Positions 1-8,202 of a stretch of DNA of 64,000 bases are shown here, in pieces. Each line of letters starts with the position of its first letter. Position 1 is the stretch's first letter. The notes under the pieces are model-generated. The model was not told the DNA's origin. It saw nothing but the letters and a program-made list of their open reading frames with translations, and searched no databases. This DNA comes from SMBSF63 sp034003545 (GTDB lineage: Bacteria > Chloroflexota > Anaerolineae > Anaerolineales > Anaerolineaceae), in assembly GCA_964447155.1 (NCBI GenBank), contig CAYURM010000006.1, positions 55,311 through 119,310 of the forward strand, in the 5' to 3' direction. The position numbers and the translations under genes were made by a program.

Positions 1-387
1 GTCTCGCTGCCTGGAGAGATCCGCCCCAAGGCAGATTTTTACACCTACGCTGCCAAATATCTGGATGACACCTCCGAGCTGATCATCCCCGCCGAACTGG
101 ACGCGGAAACCACCCAGACGACCCAGCAAATAGCCCTGCAGGTCTACAAAGCGGTTGACTGCGCCGGTCTGGCCCGTGTCGATTTTCTGATGGACAAGGA
201 CAGCGGTCAGCTCTTCGTCAATGAAATTAACACCATGCCCGGCTTTACCAGTATCAGCATGTATCCCAAATTGTGGGAGGCCAGCGGCATCCCCGGTCAG
301 GAGCTGATTGACCGCTTGATTGAATATGCAATAGAACGCAAAACTGTGCGCGACGGGTTGGAATACCAATATGGGAGCGAAGCATGA
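1..387 (+). CDS. ddl: D-alanine--D-alanine ligase, C-terminal part
   Basis: Reading frame 1 is open from the first base to the TGA at 385-387, so the gene starts left of the window. The 128 visible residues are the end of the ATP-grasp domain: an RVDF block followed by LFVNEINTMPGFT, the metal- and ATP-binding NEINxxPGxT signature of D-Ala-D-Ala ligases, which make the dipeptide end of the peptidoglycan precursor in the cytoplasm. The stop codon overlaps the ATG of ftsQ by four bases (ATGA), so the two genes are translationally coupled in a division/cell-wall cluster. Confidence 0.93.
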   Translation, partial: VSLPGEIRPKADFYTYAAKYLDDTSELIIPAELDAETTQTTQQIALQVYKAVDCAGLARVDFLMDKDSGQLFVNEINTMPGFTSISMYPKLWEASGIPGQELIDRLIEYAIERKTVRDGLEYQYGSEA

Positions 388-1418
388 GCAAAATAACAAG
401 TGCAAGTACCCGTGCCGAACAAATCCGACAACGCCGGAATCAGGAAATAAAATCCGGACAGGAGAAACTACGGCGAGGGGGGCGCAGCAAAACACCAATG
501 CAGTCCAAATACTACGAGGTGAGCGTTCCGCCCGTGGTGGTGCGTGGGAATGTAGGAACACCGATGCGGCAAAACACGGTTACGCGCAAACGCCAGCGGC
601 GGCAGATTGCCATTCCGCTGCGCGGCAGCGGCGCCGAAATCGTCATTCCCGGCCTGCCCATCATCCACTTCAGCGCCAGATGGATTTCCGGCGCGCTGAC
701 CGCCGCCTTTTTCATACTGCTGCTTTTCATCATCACATCCAGCAGTTTTGAAGTCTCCCGGGCAGACATCTCCGGGATACACCGCGTAAACTCCAATGAT
801 GTTGAAGCTGTTCTCAATTTGAGCAACGAATCAATCTTCAGCATCAATCCTCAGGAAATCCAGCTCCAGTTGGAAGCAGCTTTCCCTGAATTAAAGAATA
901 TTCAAGTGATTGTCAGCCTGCCAGCAGAAGTTGCCATCACCGCCGAAGAAAGACAGCCCACCATCGCCTGGCACGCTGGCGATAAAGTTTACTGGAGCGA
1001 TGACGAAGGCTTCCTCTTTGAACCCCGCGGCGAAGAATATGATCTGCGCGTGATCAACATTGAAGGTGACATGCCGTTCGAGGCCATCGAAACCAGCCTC
1101 ACCGCAGAAACCAGCGAAATGGCCTTTGAAATGCTGGCAGCCAATCCCCGCAAGGTTGACAGCAAAGCACTCGCCACCGCCCAAAGCCTGTCCCGCGAAG
1201 TAGAAGACGGCACTGCCCTGGCATACAGCCAGGAAAATGGTCTCGGCTGGGTCAATGCCGCCGGTTGTGAAGTATTTATTGGCATGGAAACAACAAACTT
1301 GCAGGAAAAAATGGTCGTCTATCAGGCAATTTTGGAAGACTTGAACCTCACAGGGCTAACCCCTTCAAAAATCAGCGTGGCGAATGTCGATGCGCCTTTT
1401 TATCGAGTGGAGCAGTAA
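384..1418 (+). CDS. ftsQ: Cell division protein FtsQ (DivIB-type)
   Basis: 344 residues. A long basic cytoplasmic N-terminus (about residues 1-100, rich in Arg/Lys/Gln) is followed by one membrane span near residues 105-122 and an extracytoplasmic part beginning SFEVSRADISGIHRV, typical of a POTRA domain, then a FtsQ/DivIB domain with an ERQPTIAW stretch. FtsQ links early and late divisome proteins across the membrane. The basic tail is longer than in proteobacterial FtsQ. It overlaps ddl by 4 bp and ends 2 bp before ftsA. Identification rests on topology, motif order and position between ddl and ftsA-ftsZ. Confidence 0.9.
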   Translation: MSKITSASTRAEQIRQRRNQEIKSGQEKLRRGGRSKTPMQSKYYEVSVPPVVVRGNVGTPMRQNTVTRKRQRRQIAIPLRGSGAEIVIPGLPIIHFSARWISGALTAAFFILLLFIITSSSFEVSRADISGIHRVNSNDVEAVLNLSNESIFSINPQEIQLQLEAAFPELKNIQVIVSLPAEVAITAEERQPTIAWHAGDKVYWSDDEGFLFEPRGEEYDLRVINIEGDMPFEAIETSLTAETSEMAFEMLAANPRKVDSKALATAQSLSREVEDGTALAYSQENGLGWVNAAGCEVFIGMETTNLQEKMVVYQAILEDLNLTGLTPSKISVANVDAPFYRVEQ

Positions 1419-1420
1419 AT

Positions 1421-2653
1421 ATGGACGATCCCATTGTCGTTGGAATTGATATCGGAACAACAAAAATTTGCACGCTGGTAGCACGACTGGAAGCAGATCA
1501 AAATTTCCATATCCTGGGCGTGGGCATCGAGCCATCGCAAGGCATCCGCAAAGGCACGATCATTGACATTTCTGCCGCCTCCCAGGCTGTCGCCCGCTCC
1601 GTCGAGAAGGCTCAGCGTACATCGGGCATGGAAATCACCTCTGCCCTGGTCAGCCTGGCTGGATCACACGTTTCCTCCGTGAACAGCCGCGGGGTGGCCG
1701 GCATTTCTGGCCGGGTGATCGACCAGTACGACATTGATCGTGCCCTGGATGCTGCCCGGGCGATTGCCATTCCGCATGGCCGCGAGATCATCCATATCAT
1801 CCAGCGCGGCTTCACCGTTGACGAACAGGACGGCATCCGCCATCCGATTGGCATGCACGGCTACCGTCTGGAAGTAGAGGCCCACATCATCACCGCCGCT
1901 GCCGCCACGGTGGCAAACCTGCGGCAATGTGTAGAACAGGCTGGCGTGCAGGTCTCCCAGTTTGTGCTCAATCCCCTCGCTTCGGGCGAGGTAGTTCTCA
2001 CCGAAAACGAAGAGGAAATGGGCGTGGTCGTCTGTGATATTGGCGGCGGCACCACCGATATGGCAATCTATATCAATGGTGACGTATGGCACACCATGGT
2101 ACTGGCCGTTGGCGGCAGCCATGTTACCAATGATATTGCCCACGGTCTGCGGCTGCCCGCCACCCAGGCCGAACAAATCAAGAAACAATATGCCCACGCC
2201 CTGCAGCGTGAAATTGACGAGGATGACATGTTCAACATTCACCCCTTTGGTGAAGAAGAGGCTACCCGGGTCAGCCGTAAAGTGCTGGCTCATATCGCCG
2301 AAGCCCGCATTGAAGAGATCTTTCACCTCGTCCTGCAAGAGATTAAACGATCTGGTTATGATGGATTGCTGCCCGCAGGAATGGTACTCACCGGGGGAAC
2401 CGCCAACCTGCCCGGCATCCGCAATCTTGCCAGTGAGGTCACTGGTCTGCCGGTGCGCATTGCGCAACCCGAAGACCTGGTCGGTCTGGTGGATAAATTG
2501 CATGCCCCAGAATATTCCACCAGCATTGGCCTGCTCCACTGGGCCATGTACACGAATTCAGCATTGCCATTGTCCCCCCGTGGCCCTTACAAGAAAGGAG
2601 ATGGACCGAATTGGGATTCTGTAAAAAACTTCTTCAAAAATCTGTTGCCGTAG
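1421..2653 (+). CDS. ftsA: Cell division protein FtsA
   Basis: 410 residues, normal length for the actin-like membrane anchor of the FtsZ ring. The phosphate-1 loop VGIDIGTTKIC is at residues 7-17, the 1C subdomain follows, the phosphate-2 motif VVCDIGGGTTDMAIY is near residue 205, and the adenosine motif VLTGGTANLPGI near residue 325. The extreme C-terminus (VKNFFKNLLP) is the expected amphipathic membrane-targeting helix. The gene starts 2 bp after the ftsQ stop and lies 73 bp before ftsZ, as in most dcw clusters. Confidence 0.96.
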   Translation: MDDPIVVGIDIGTTKICTLVARLEADQNFHILGVGIEPSQGIRKGTIIDISAASQAVARSVEKAQRTSGMEITSALVSLAGSHVSSVNSRGVAGISGRVIDQYDIDRALDAARAIAIPHGREIIHIIQRGFTVDEQDGIRHPIGMHGYRLEVEAHIITAAAATVANLRQCVEQAGVQVSQFVLNPLASGEVVLTENEEEMGVVVCDIGGGTTDMAIYINGDVWHTMVLAVGGSHVTNDIAHGLRLPATQAEQIKKQYAHALQREIDEDDMFNIHPFGEEEATRVSRKVLAHIAEARIEEIFHLVLQEIKRSGYDGLLPAGMVLTGGTANLPGIRNLASEVTGLPVRIAQPEDLVGLVDKLHAPEYSTSIGLLHWAMYTNSALPLSPRGPYKKGDGPNWDSVKNFFKNLLP

Positions 2654-2726
2654 AAAAATCAGATCAGGAAATCATCAGCTTCACCAATAACAAAGCAGTT
2701 CATTATTCGTAACAAGGAGGAACCCT

Positions 2727-3872
2727 ATGGAACAACTCAATAAACCCCTCGCAGAATCATTTGCCCGCATCAAGGTAGTCGGTGTTGGCGGCGGTGGCTG
2801 CAATGCAGTCAACCGGATGATCGAAGAAGGTCTGCAAGGCATTGAATTCATTTCGGTGAATACGGATGCTCAAGCCTTGCTGCTTTCCAAAGCCCGCACA
2901 CGCGTACGGATTGGCGACAAATCCACCCGCGGGCTGGGCGCCGGCGGCAACCCCGAAATGGGGCAAAAAGCCGCTGAGGAATCATCAGAAGAACTGTATC
3001 AGGTGCTGAAAGGCAGCGACATGGTCTTCGTCACCGCCGGTCTTGGCGGCGGCACAGGCACCGGCGCTGCCCCTGTGGTAGCCCAGATTGCCAAAGACTT
3101 GGGCGCCCTGACCATTGGCGTGGTCACCCGCCCGTTCACCTTTGAAGGCTCACAGCGCCAGTTGTCTGCAGAAAAAGGCATCGAGCGGCTGAAAGAACAG
3201 GCCGACACTTTGATCGCCATTCCCAACGACCGCCTGCTGCAAATCGTGGACAAGCGCGCCAGCCTGACGGACGCTTTCGGCGTAGCCGATGACGTGCTGC
3301 GCCAGGGTATTCAGGGCATTTCCGAGCTGATCACCGTTCCCGGTCTGATCAACCTCGACTTTGCCGATGTGCGCACGATCATGTCCGAAGGCGGGGCGGC
3401 ATTGATGGCCGTTGGCCGCTCAACCGGCGAAGATCGCGCACGCATTGCTGCCGAAGAAGCCATTTCCAGCAAGCTGCTGGACATCACCATTGACGGCGCC
3501 CGCGGCATCCTCTTCAACGTGACCGGCGACTCCAGCCTGACCCTGTTCGAGGTCAACCAGGCTGCTGCGATCATCAAGGAAACCGCGCACCCCGATGTCA
3601 ACCTTATCTTTGGCGCTGTGGTAGACCCGAATATGGGCGAAGAACTGCGTGTCACCGTGATTGCGACCGGATTCGATACCAGCAGCGGCATCCGCCACAT
3701 GGAACGCACACCGCGCACCAATACTTCGGAACGCTCGCGTCAGGAACGCTCGGCTGAAATGGCTGATCAGCCTATCGTCAGCCAGTCTTCTCCGACCGAG
3801 TATCAGCGCCAAGTGTTGAATACCGACGACCTGGATATTCCCGCCTTCCTGCGCCGCCGTAACCAACACTAA
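2727..3872 (+). CDS. ftsZ: Cell division GTPase FtsZ
   Basis: 381 residues. The tubulin-like GTPase that polymerises into the division ring. The tubulin signature GGGTGTG is present near residue 108 (AGLGGGTGTGAAP), the synergy-loop region follows around residue 205, and the C-terminal conserved peptide DLDIPAFLRRR, the docking site for FtsA, is intact. A variable linker rich in Arg, Ser and Gln joins core and tail. An ideal ribosome site (AAGGAGG) lies 7 bp before the ATG. Two hairpins follow, so the cell-division transcript probably ends here. Confidence 0.98.
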   Translation: MEQLNKPLAESFARIKVVGVGGGGCNAVNRMIEEGLQGIEFISVNTDAQALLLSKARTRVRIGDKSTRGLGAGGNPEMGQKAAEESSEELYQVLKGSDMVFVTAGLGGGTGTGAAPVVAQIAKDLGALTIGVVTRPFTFEGSQRQLSAEKGIERLKEQADTLIAIPNDRLLQIVDKRASLTDAFGVADDVLRQGIQGISELITVPGLINLDFADVRTIMSEGGAALMAVGRSTGEDRARIAAEEAISSKLLDITIDGARGILFNVTGDSSLTLFEVNQAAAIIKETAHPDVNLIFGAVVDPNMGEELRVTVIATGFDTSSGIRHMERTPRTNTSERSRQERSAEMADQPIVSQSSPTEYQRQVLNTDDLDIPAFLRRRNQH

Positions 3873-3893
3873 CCAAATCCGTTGTCCATAGGC

Positions 3894-3928
3894 GGGCGGG
3901 ATGGCCGGCATCCACCGCCATCCCGCCC
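3894..3928 (+). terminator. GC-rich hairpin after ftsZ
   Basis: A perfect 12-bp stem (GGGCGGGATGGC at 3894-3905 with its complement at 3917-3928) and an 11-nt loop lie 22 bp after the ftsZ stop. The tail is C-rich, not T-rich, so it may protect or pause RNA rather than terminate it alone. Confidence 0.55.
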
Positions 3929-3988
3929 CTCCTCCCCTTCTGCAAATCACAAGAAAATGCAGGAGGCCGTTACTGGTTGTCTTGTAAC

Positions 3989-4028
3989 AAAGCCGGTATG
4001 TGCAGCCATAGGTGTGCATACCGGCTTT
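3989..4028. terminator. Second hairpin after ftsZ, terminator-like
   Basis: AAAGCCGGTATG (from 3989) pairs perfectly with CATACCGGCTTT across a loop of about 16 nt. The A-start and T-end of the stem could serve as a short U-tract in either direction. Best candidate for the end of the ddl-ftsQAZ transcript. Confidence 0.6.
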
Positions 4029-4029
4029 T

Positions 4030-4380
4030 GATTAATCATCCCCCTCCCGCAGGTTTCGCTGGAATCGCCAGCCCATAAGTCAAGTAGTGAGCTTCTGTAC
4101 ATCCATTCAGATTCAACCCTGCGGTTCATCACCCATCAGCCCCAACCCTCCCGCAGGGAAATTCGCTGTGCGAAGGGTACAAAACCACTACCCTCCCAAG
4201 CATGCTGAAGTCAGGTCAAGTCCAACCTGCGGGAGGATGACAGTATTTTTTTCCCCCGCAGGCTGGAAATTTTCAACTTGCCCATGCTTGCATATATTTT
4301 TTTGCTAGTGTCGACACACAACTGACTTCCCTGCGGCAGGTTCCGTGCTAGCGGGAGCATGCCTCCAGCCCCCTTTTATT
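4030..4380. other. Non-coding stretch with repeated CCCGCAGG words
   Basis: No convincing gene. The octamer CCCGCAGG or its complement occurs at 4046-4053, 4150-4157, 4226-4233 and 4255-4262, with near copies around 4113 and 4331. Spacing is irregular. It could be a degraded repeat or a cluster of binding sites. Confidence 0.4.
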
Positions 4381-4409
4381 AAAAAAAGGACAGGTCTTTC
4401 AACCTGTCC
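4381..4409 (-). terminator. Intrinsic terminator of the signalling operon
   Basis: Read on the minus strand, GGACAGGT (4402-4409) and ACCTGTCC (4388-4395) form an 8-bp stem with a 6-nt loop, followed directly by seven U (A-run at 4381-4387). It sits 28 bp after the stop of the response-regulator gene. Confidence 0.85.
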
Positions 4410-4437
4410 CTGTGAAATTGACTTCGCTTTCCCCCGA

Positions 4438-4821
4438 TCAAGTATTGCTGGATTGTAACAGCGCCCCCACCCTGGCCCACAGCTCACGAATATTGATCGG
4501 TTTGGACATATACACATCACAGCCAGCCGCTATCGCCTTCTCCGCGTCGCCACGCAGCGCATTTGCCGTGATAGCAATCACCGGGACATGCATTAAATGC
4601 TCATCCCCGCTGCTCCGCAGCCGGCGGGCCACTTCATAGCCATCGATATCCGGCAGGTTAATATCCAGTAAAATCAGGTCGGGCTTCATTTCACCAGCGG
4701 CAGCCAGACCTTCTTCCCCGGTCATTGTTCCCCGGAACTCATAGCCAGCCGCTTCAATCGCCCGCTGCACCAGAGTCAGATTATCGGGATTGTCTTCAAT
4801 GTACAAAACTAAATAGCTCAT
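4438..4821 (-). CDS. Single-domain response regulator (CheY-like)
   Basis: 127 residues, a lone receiver domain. Acidic pocket E9/D10, phospho-acceptor D53 in LILLDINLPDIDG, the conserved Thr in AITANA near residue 84 and the Lys in SKPIN near residue 103 are all present, so it should be phosphorylated. There is no output domain, so it must act through protein contacts. It is the last gene of the operon, 50 bp after a histidine kinase that lacks its own receiver and is its likely phosphodonor. The DIDGYEVARRLR style is common in receivers associated with multi-GAF hybrid kinases. Confidence 0.9.
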   Translation of the reverse strand: MSYLVLYIEDNPDNLTLVQRAIEAAGYEFRGTMTGEEGLAAAGEMKPDLILLDINLPDIDGYEVARRLRSSGDEHLMHVPVIAITANALRGDAEKAIAAGCDVYMSKPINIRELWARVGALLQSSNT

Positions 4822-4871
4822 GCAAACTCTCCAACCACATTTTATTACTGACGCACAGTGATTATACTGTC

Positions 4872-7412
4872 TTAAACTGCCTGCAAGGGGATCTCAATAA
4901 TAAAGGTTGATCCCTCGCCCGCTACCCCACTGCTCTCAGCCCACAATCGACCGCCATGCATGTCTACCAAACTGCGGCTGATCGGTAATCCCAGACCAGT
5001 CCCGCCGACCTTGCGGGTAGAAGTCGTATCCACCTGACTAAACGATTCGAAAATCATATCCAGCTTGTTAGGGGTGATTCCCAGGCCAGTATCCTTGACG
5101 AGAATACGCGCAGAATCAGCAAACTTATTGACAGTAACCGTAATACCGCCTGTTTCGGTAAATTTCACCGCATTGCCCAGCACGTTAATCAGCACCTGAC
5201 GCATCCGCATACGGTCTGCCAGCATCTCTACCGCTTCACCATCCTGCATCACCAGGTCCAGCGCAAGCGACTTCTCGCGTGCCAATGGGCCGACAATATC
5301 CATTGCTTCTTCAATCAGAGATTGAAGGTCAAATTTCTCCAAACTGAGCGTCATCCGGCCTGCTTCAATCTTGGACATATCCAGAACATTGTTGATCAGG
5401 CTGAGCAGATGTTTACCGTTCTTCTCCACCAGGTGCAGGTCGTTCTCCATCTGGGCAGTCACCGGGCCGTCCAGCCCCAGCAAAATCACATCCGTGAAGC
5501 CCATAATCGAGTTCAGCGGCGTGCGCAGCTCATGGCTCATGTTCGCCAGAAAATCTGACTTGAGGTGATCCAGCTCACGCAGCCGTTCCACTGTCTCGGC
5601 CTGTTCCAGGTAAAGACGGGCATTCTGCAAAGCCACCGCCACCTGAGAAGTCAGCGTCATTAAAATCTGGCGCTCAAGCCGGGAAAAGCGGTTCAAGCGT
5701 GAATCCTGCACATCAAAAACACCCAGCATCTGGTCGCCGACGATCATCGGCAGAGCAATTTCTGCCCTGGTATCCGGCAGCAGTTCATTCGACAGGAAAT
5801 CCGGCTCCTGGCTGGTGTCTCCGACGACGATTTCCTTACCTGTGCGGGCCACACGGGCTACCAGCGAATGTTCAGCTGACATGGGGATCGCATGCCCTTT
5901 TGCCAACAGTTTTTCACCGGCATCACCGGAGCTGGCTGAAAGCATCAGGACATCCTGATCTTTCTCATACACATAAATTTGTGCATGGTACACACCAAAC
6001 CCGGCCTGCGTCTCCTCCACCACTGTTTTCAACAATAAATCTGGATCCAGCAGACGGGAAATCGCCGTACTGATCTCGGCCACCGTTTCCATGTCGGCTG
6101 CACGGCGGGTAGCTTCTTCAAACAGGAACAGGTTATTAACCACCACCGCAGCCTGCTGGGCAAGGGTGGTATACAGGCGTTCATCCGCCTGACTGAAAAT
6201 CCGTTCCTCCTCAAACTGGGCAATAATCAGGCCGATCAAACCATCGGAAGCTTTCAAAGGCAGCAGCAGGTAGCCTTTAAAATCTGCTTCAGGCTGCCCC
6301 CCTTTGACATTGGGTGAAGCAAAAACAGAAATATCAGGCGCCAAAAACACCTTATCCTGCGCAGTGCCCCAAACGCTATACCCTGGCATATCAACTGTAT
6401 TAAAGCGCATCCCCAACGGCATCACATGACTACTGGAATCCTTTTCCCAATGCGCAGCCAATTCAACTTCTCCAAACGCTTTCGAGCGTTGGCCGCCAGC
6501 AACACGGAACAAGCTGCACCGTTTAGCACCTGTCGCAATGGCCGGTTGAGCAACCGCCAGCAGCGCTTCCTGCAAGCTGGCAGCCGCACTCAGCTCAGCG
6601 CTGACCGCATACAACCCTTCTACCTCGGCCAGCGAAGTTGCACGCTGTTCGTTGAGCCGCAGATTATCCAGGTGCGAACTTAACTGCTGGGTAACAGCCG
6701 CCAGCAAATTCTGTGCGTCCGTATCCAGATGATCAATCCCATTAAACTGCACTTCGCCGAGCACATTCTCACGCACGGCCAGCGGCACAGAAAGCTCAGC
6801 CTCCTCACCGGCATCTTCTGGTCTGCCCGGTTTCACCAGACTTTGATCATATACATAAATCAGGTCATCTTCCTGTTCATCCACCAGAAAGTCTTCCCAC
6901 CCCTTTTGACTCATTTGCGCCAGCGCCTGTTCAGCTTCCAGACGATAGCGCTCTGCTTCATTGAGCAGGCGCAGGTTATCTACCTGCTGGGAAAGCCGGT
7001 CCGCCACTGCACTGACTACCCGGCGCTGGCTTTCTGTCCAATGCTGATTTTCATCTTCCAGCACCAGCCGGCCAAAAGTTTCTCCCGCCGTCTGCAAAGG
7101 GAAAGAAAGCGCATTCATGCCGGGCCGCTTGCTCACCCCATCCAGAGGATGTACGTCTTTAGCATCATAAACGAAACCAAACGAACGTTTTCGTCGAATG
7201 CCGTCCAGAAAATCATTCCAGGTCGCAGAAACTTTGCGGGTTGGCCGGGTATCCAGCGCCGTGTCCACCGCACCAGGTTCTGTGTTCGGTTTATCGGGGA
7301 CAGCATGCGCTGGCGCAGCCGGCGCCTCTGTATTCAGCGGTTCAGCAGCAGGGGTTACCTTTGTGCTGGAAAATAACTGTTCAAGCTGGTTGTATAACCT
7401 GTCTTTCGACAT
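4872..7412 (-). CDS. Multi-GAF sensor histidine kinase
   Basis: 846 residues, no signal peptide or membrane span, so a cytoplasmic kinase. A low-complexity Ala/Pro-rich N-terminus is followed by GAF-like domains (roughly 60-160, 255-425 and 440-590), separated by helical linkers, then a DHp domain with the phosphorylatable His627 in FLANMSHELRTPLNS and a HATPase_c domain with N-box (NAVKF), G1 (DTGLGI) and G2 (GGTGLGL) motifs. All catalytic motifs are intact. Its start lies inside the end of the ParA-like gene (32-bp overlap), with a GGAGG just before the ATG. The probable target is the CheY-like protein encoded next. The ligand is not evident. Confidence 0.92.
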   Translation of the reverse strand: MSKDRLYNQLEQLFSSTKVTPAAEPLNTEAPAAPAHAVPDKPNTEPGAVDTALDTRPTRKVSATWNDFLDGIRRKRSFGFVYDAKDVHPLDGVSKRPGMNALSFPLQTAGETFGRLVLEDENQHWTESQRRVVSAVADRLSQQVDNLRLLNEAERYRLEAEQALAQMSQKGWEDFLVDEQEDDLIYVYDQSLVKPGRPEDAGEEAELSVPLAVRENVLGEVQFNGIDHLDTDAQNLLAAVTQQLSSHLDNLRLNEQRATSLAEVEGLYAVSAELSAAASLQEALLAVAQPAIATGAKRCSLFRVAGGQRSKAFGEVELAAHWEKDSSSHVMPLGMRFNTVDMPGYSVWGTAQDKVFLAPDISVFASPNVKGGQPEADFKGYLLLPLKASDGLIGLIIAQFEEERIFSQADERLYTTLAQQAAVVVNNLFLFEEATRRAADMETVAEISTAISRLLDPDLLLKTVVEETQAGFGVYHAQIYVYEKDQDVLMLSASSGDAGEKLLAKGHAIPMSAEHSLVARVARTGKEIVVGDTSQEPDFLSNELLPDTRAEIALPMIVGDQMLGVFDVQDSRLNRFSRLERQILMTLTSQVAVALQNARLYLEQAETVERLRELDHLKSDFLANMSHELRTPLNSIMGFTDVILLGLDGPVTAQMENDLHLVEKNGKHLLSLINNVLDMSKIEAGRMTLSLEKFDLQSLIEEAMDIVGPLAREKSLALDLVMQDGEAVEMLADRMRMRQVLINVLGNAVKFTETGGITVTVNKFADSARILVKDTGLGITPNKLDMIFESFSQVDTTSTRKVGGTGLGLPISRSLVDMHGGRLWAESSGVAGEGSTFIIEIPLQAV

Positions 7413-8169
7413 AAGCCTCCAACTCCTCTGCCAATTTACGGTATTGAGCTTCCGCTCTGCTTTTTCTCTTACTGGAATACGCCGTCAGGGGTACACCGGC
7501 AAGCTGGCTGGCGCGTACTTTCGTATCAAAGCCAATCACGGTATTCATCAATGCCTTGCTGTAATGCTGACGCACATACTTAAGAATGTCCGTATGAAAC
7601 CGCCCCCGTTTATCATACATGGTCACCAGCAAGCGGTAACGCAACTGTGGATTGGTTTTTGACCGGGTCATATTGATCAACTTAAAAACCACATCCAGCG
7701 CCTGCAGCGAATAAAATTCCAGCTGCGTAGGGATCAGGGCCAACTGTGCCGCGGACAAAGCCGTGATCGTCAGTGCGCCCAGAGTAGGAGGACAATCCAC
7801 TACGATCCACTTATAATCATCCGAAACCCTCCGCAGAATGTCCCGCAGCAGGAACTCATAGCCTTTATAAGAGAAAAGATGGCGGGAAACCGACAACAGT
7901 TCCGAATTGGAGGGCAAAATATCCAGATTCGGAAAAGCGGTCGACTGCATCACATTCTCAAACGTTTCCTGCCCAACCAGAAGCGCAGCCACCGATTTTT
8001 CCACTTCCTCAGGATGAAGTCCCAATCCACTGGTCAAATTCCCCGAAGGATCAAGATCGATCACCAGCGTCCTGCCTGACTGCTCTGCCAGACAGGCCCC
8101 CAGGCTGGCTACCGTCGTTGACTTCCCGACGCCGCCTTTTTGATGTGTTACCCCGATCACATAAGCCAT
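7381..8169 (-). CDS. ParA/MinD-family ATPase in a signalling operon
   Basis: 262 residues. Deviant Walker A motif KGGVGKSTT at residues 11-19, Walker A' VVDCPPTLG near residue 115 and the LIPTQLEFYSL segment are those of ParA-type positioning ATPases, which dimerise with ATP and bind DNA. There is no parB or parS-like gene beside it. It sits between a PAS/GAF protein and a histidine kinase, overlapping the latter by 32 bp, so a role in placing a cytoplasmic signalling complex is more likely than plasmid or chromosome partition. This role is inferred from context only. Confidence 0.85.
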   Translation of the reverse strand: MAYVIGVTHQKGGVGKSTTVASLGACLAEQSGRTLVIDLDPSGNLTSGLGLHPEEVEKSVAALLVGQETFENVMQSTAFPNLDILPSNSELLSVSRHLFSYKGYEFLLRDILRRVSDDYKWIVVDCPPTLGALTITALSAAQLALIPTQLEFYSLQALDVVFKLINMTRSKTNPQLRYRLLVTMYDKRGRFHTDILKYVRQHYSKALMNTVIGFDTKVRASQLAGVPLTAYSSKRKSRAEAQYRKLAEELEAYVERQVIQPA

Positions 8170-8202
8170 ACACTTTATCCTTACCCCAAATTCGGGATCA
8201 TC

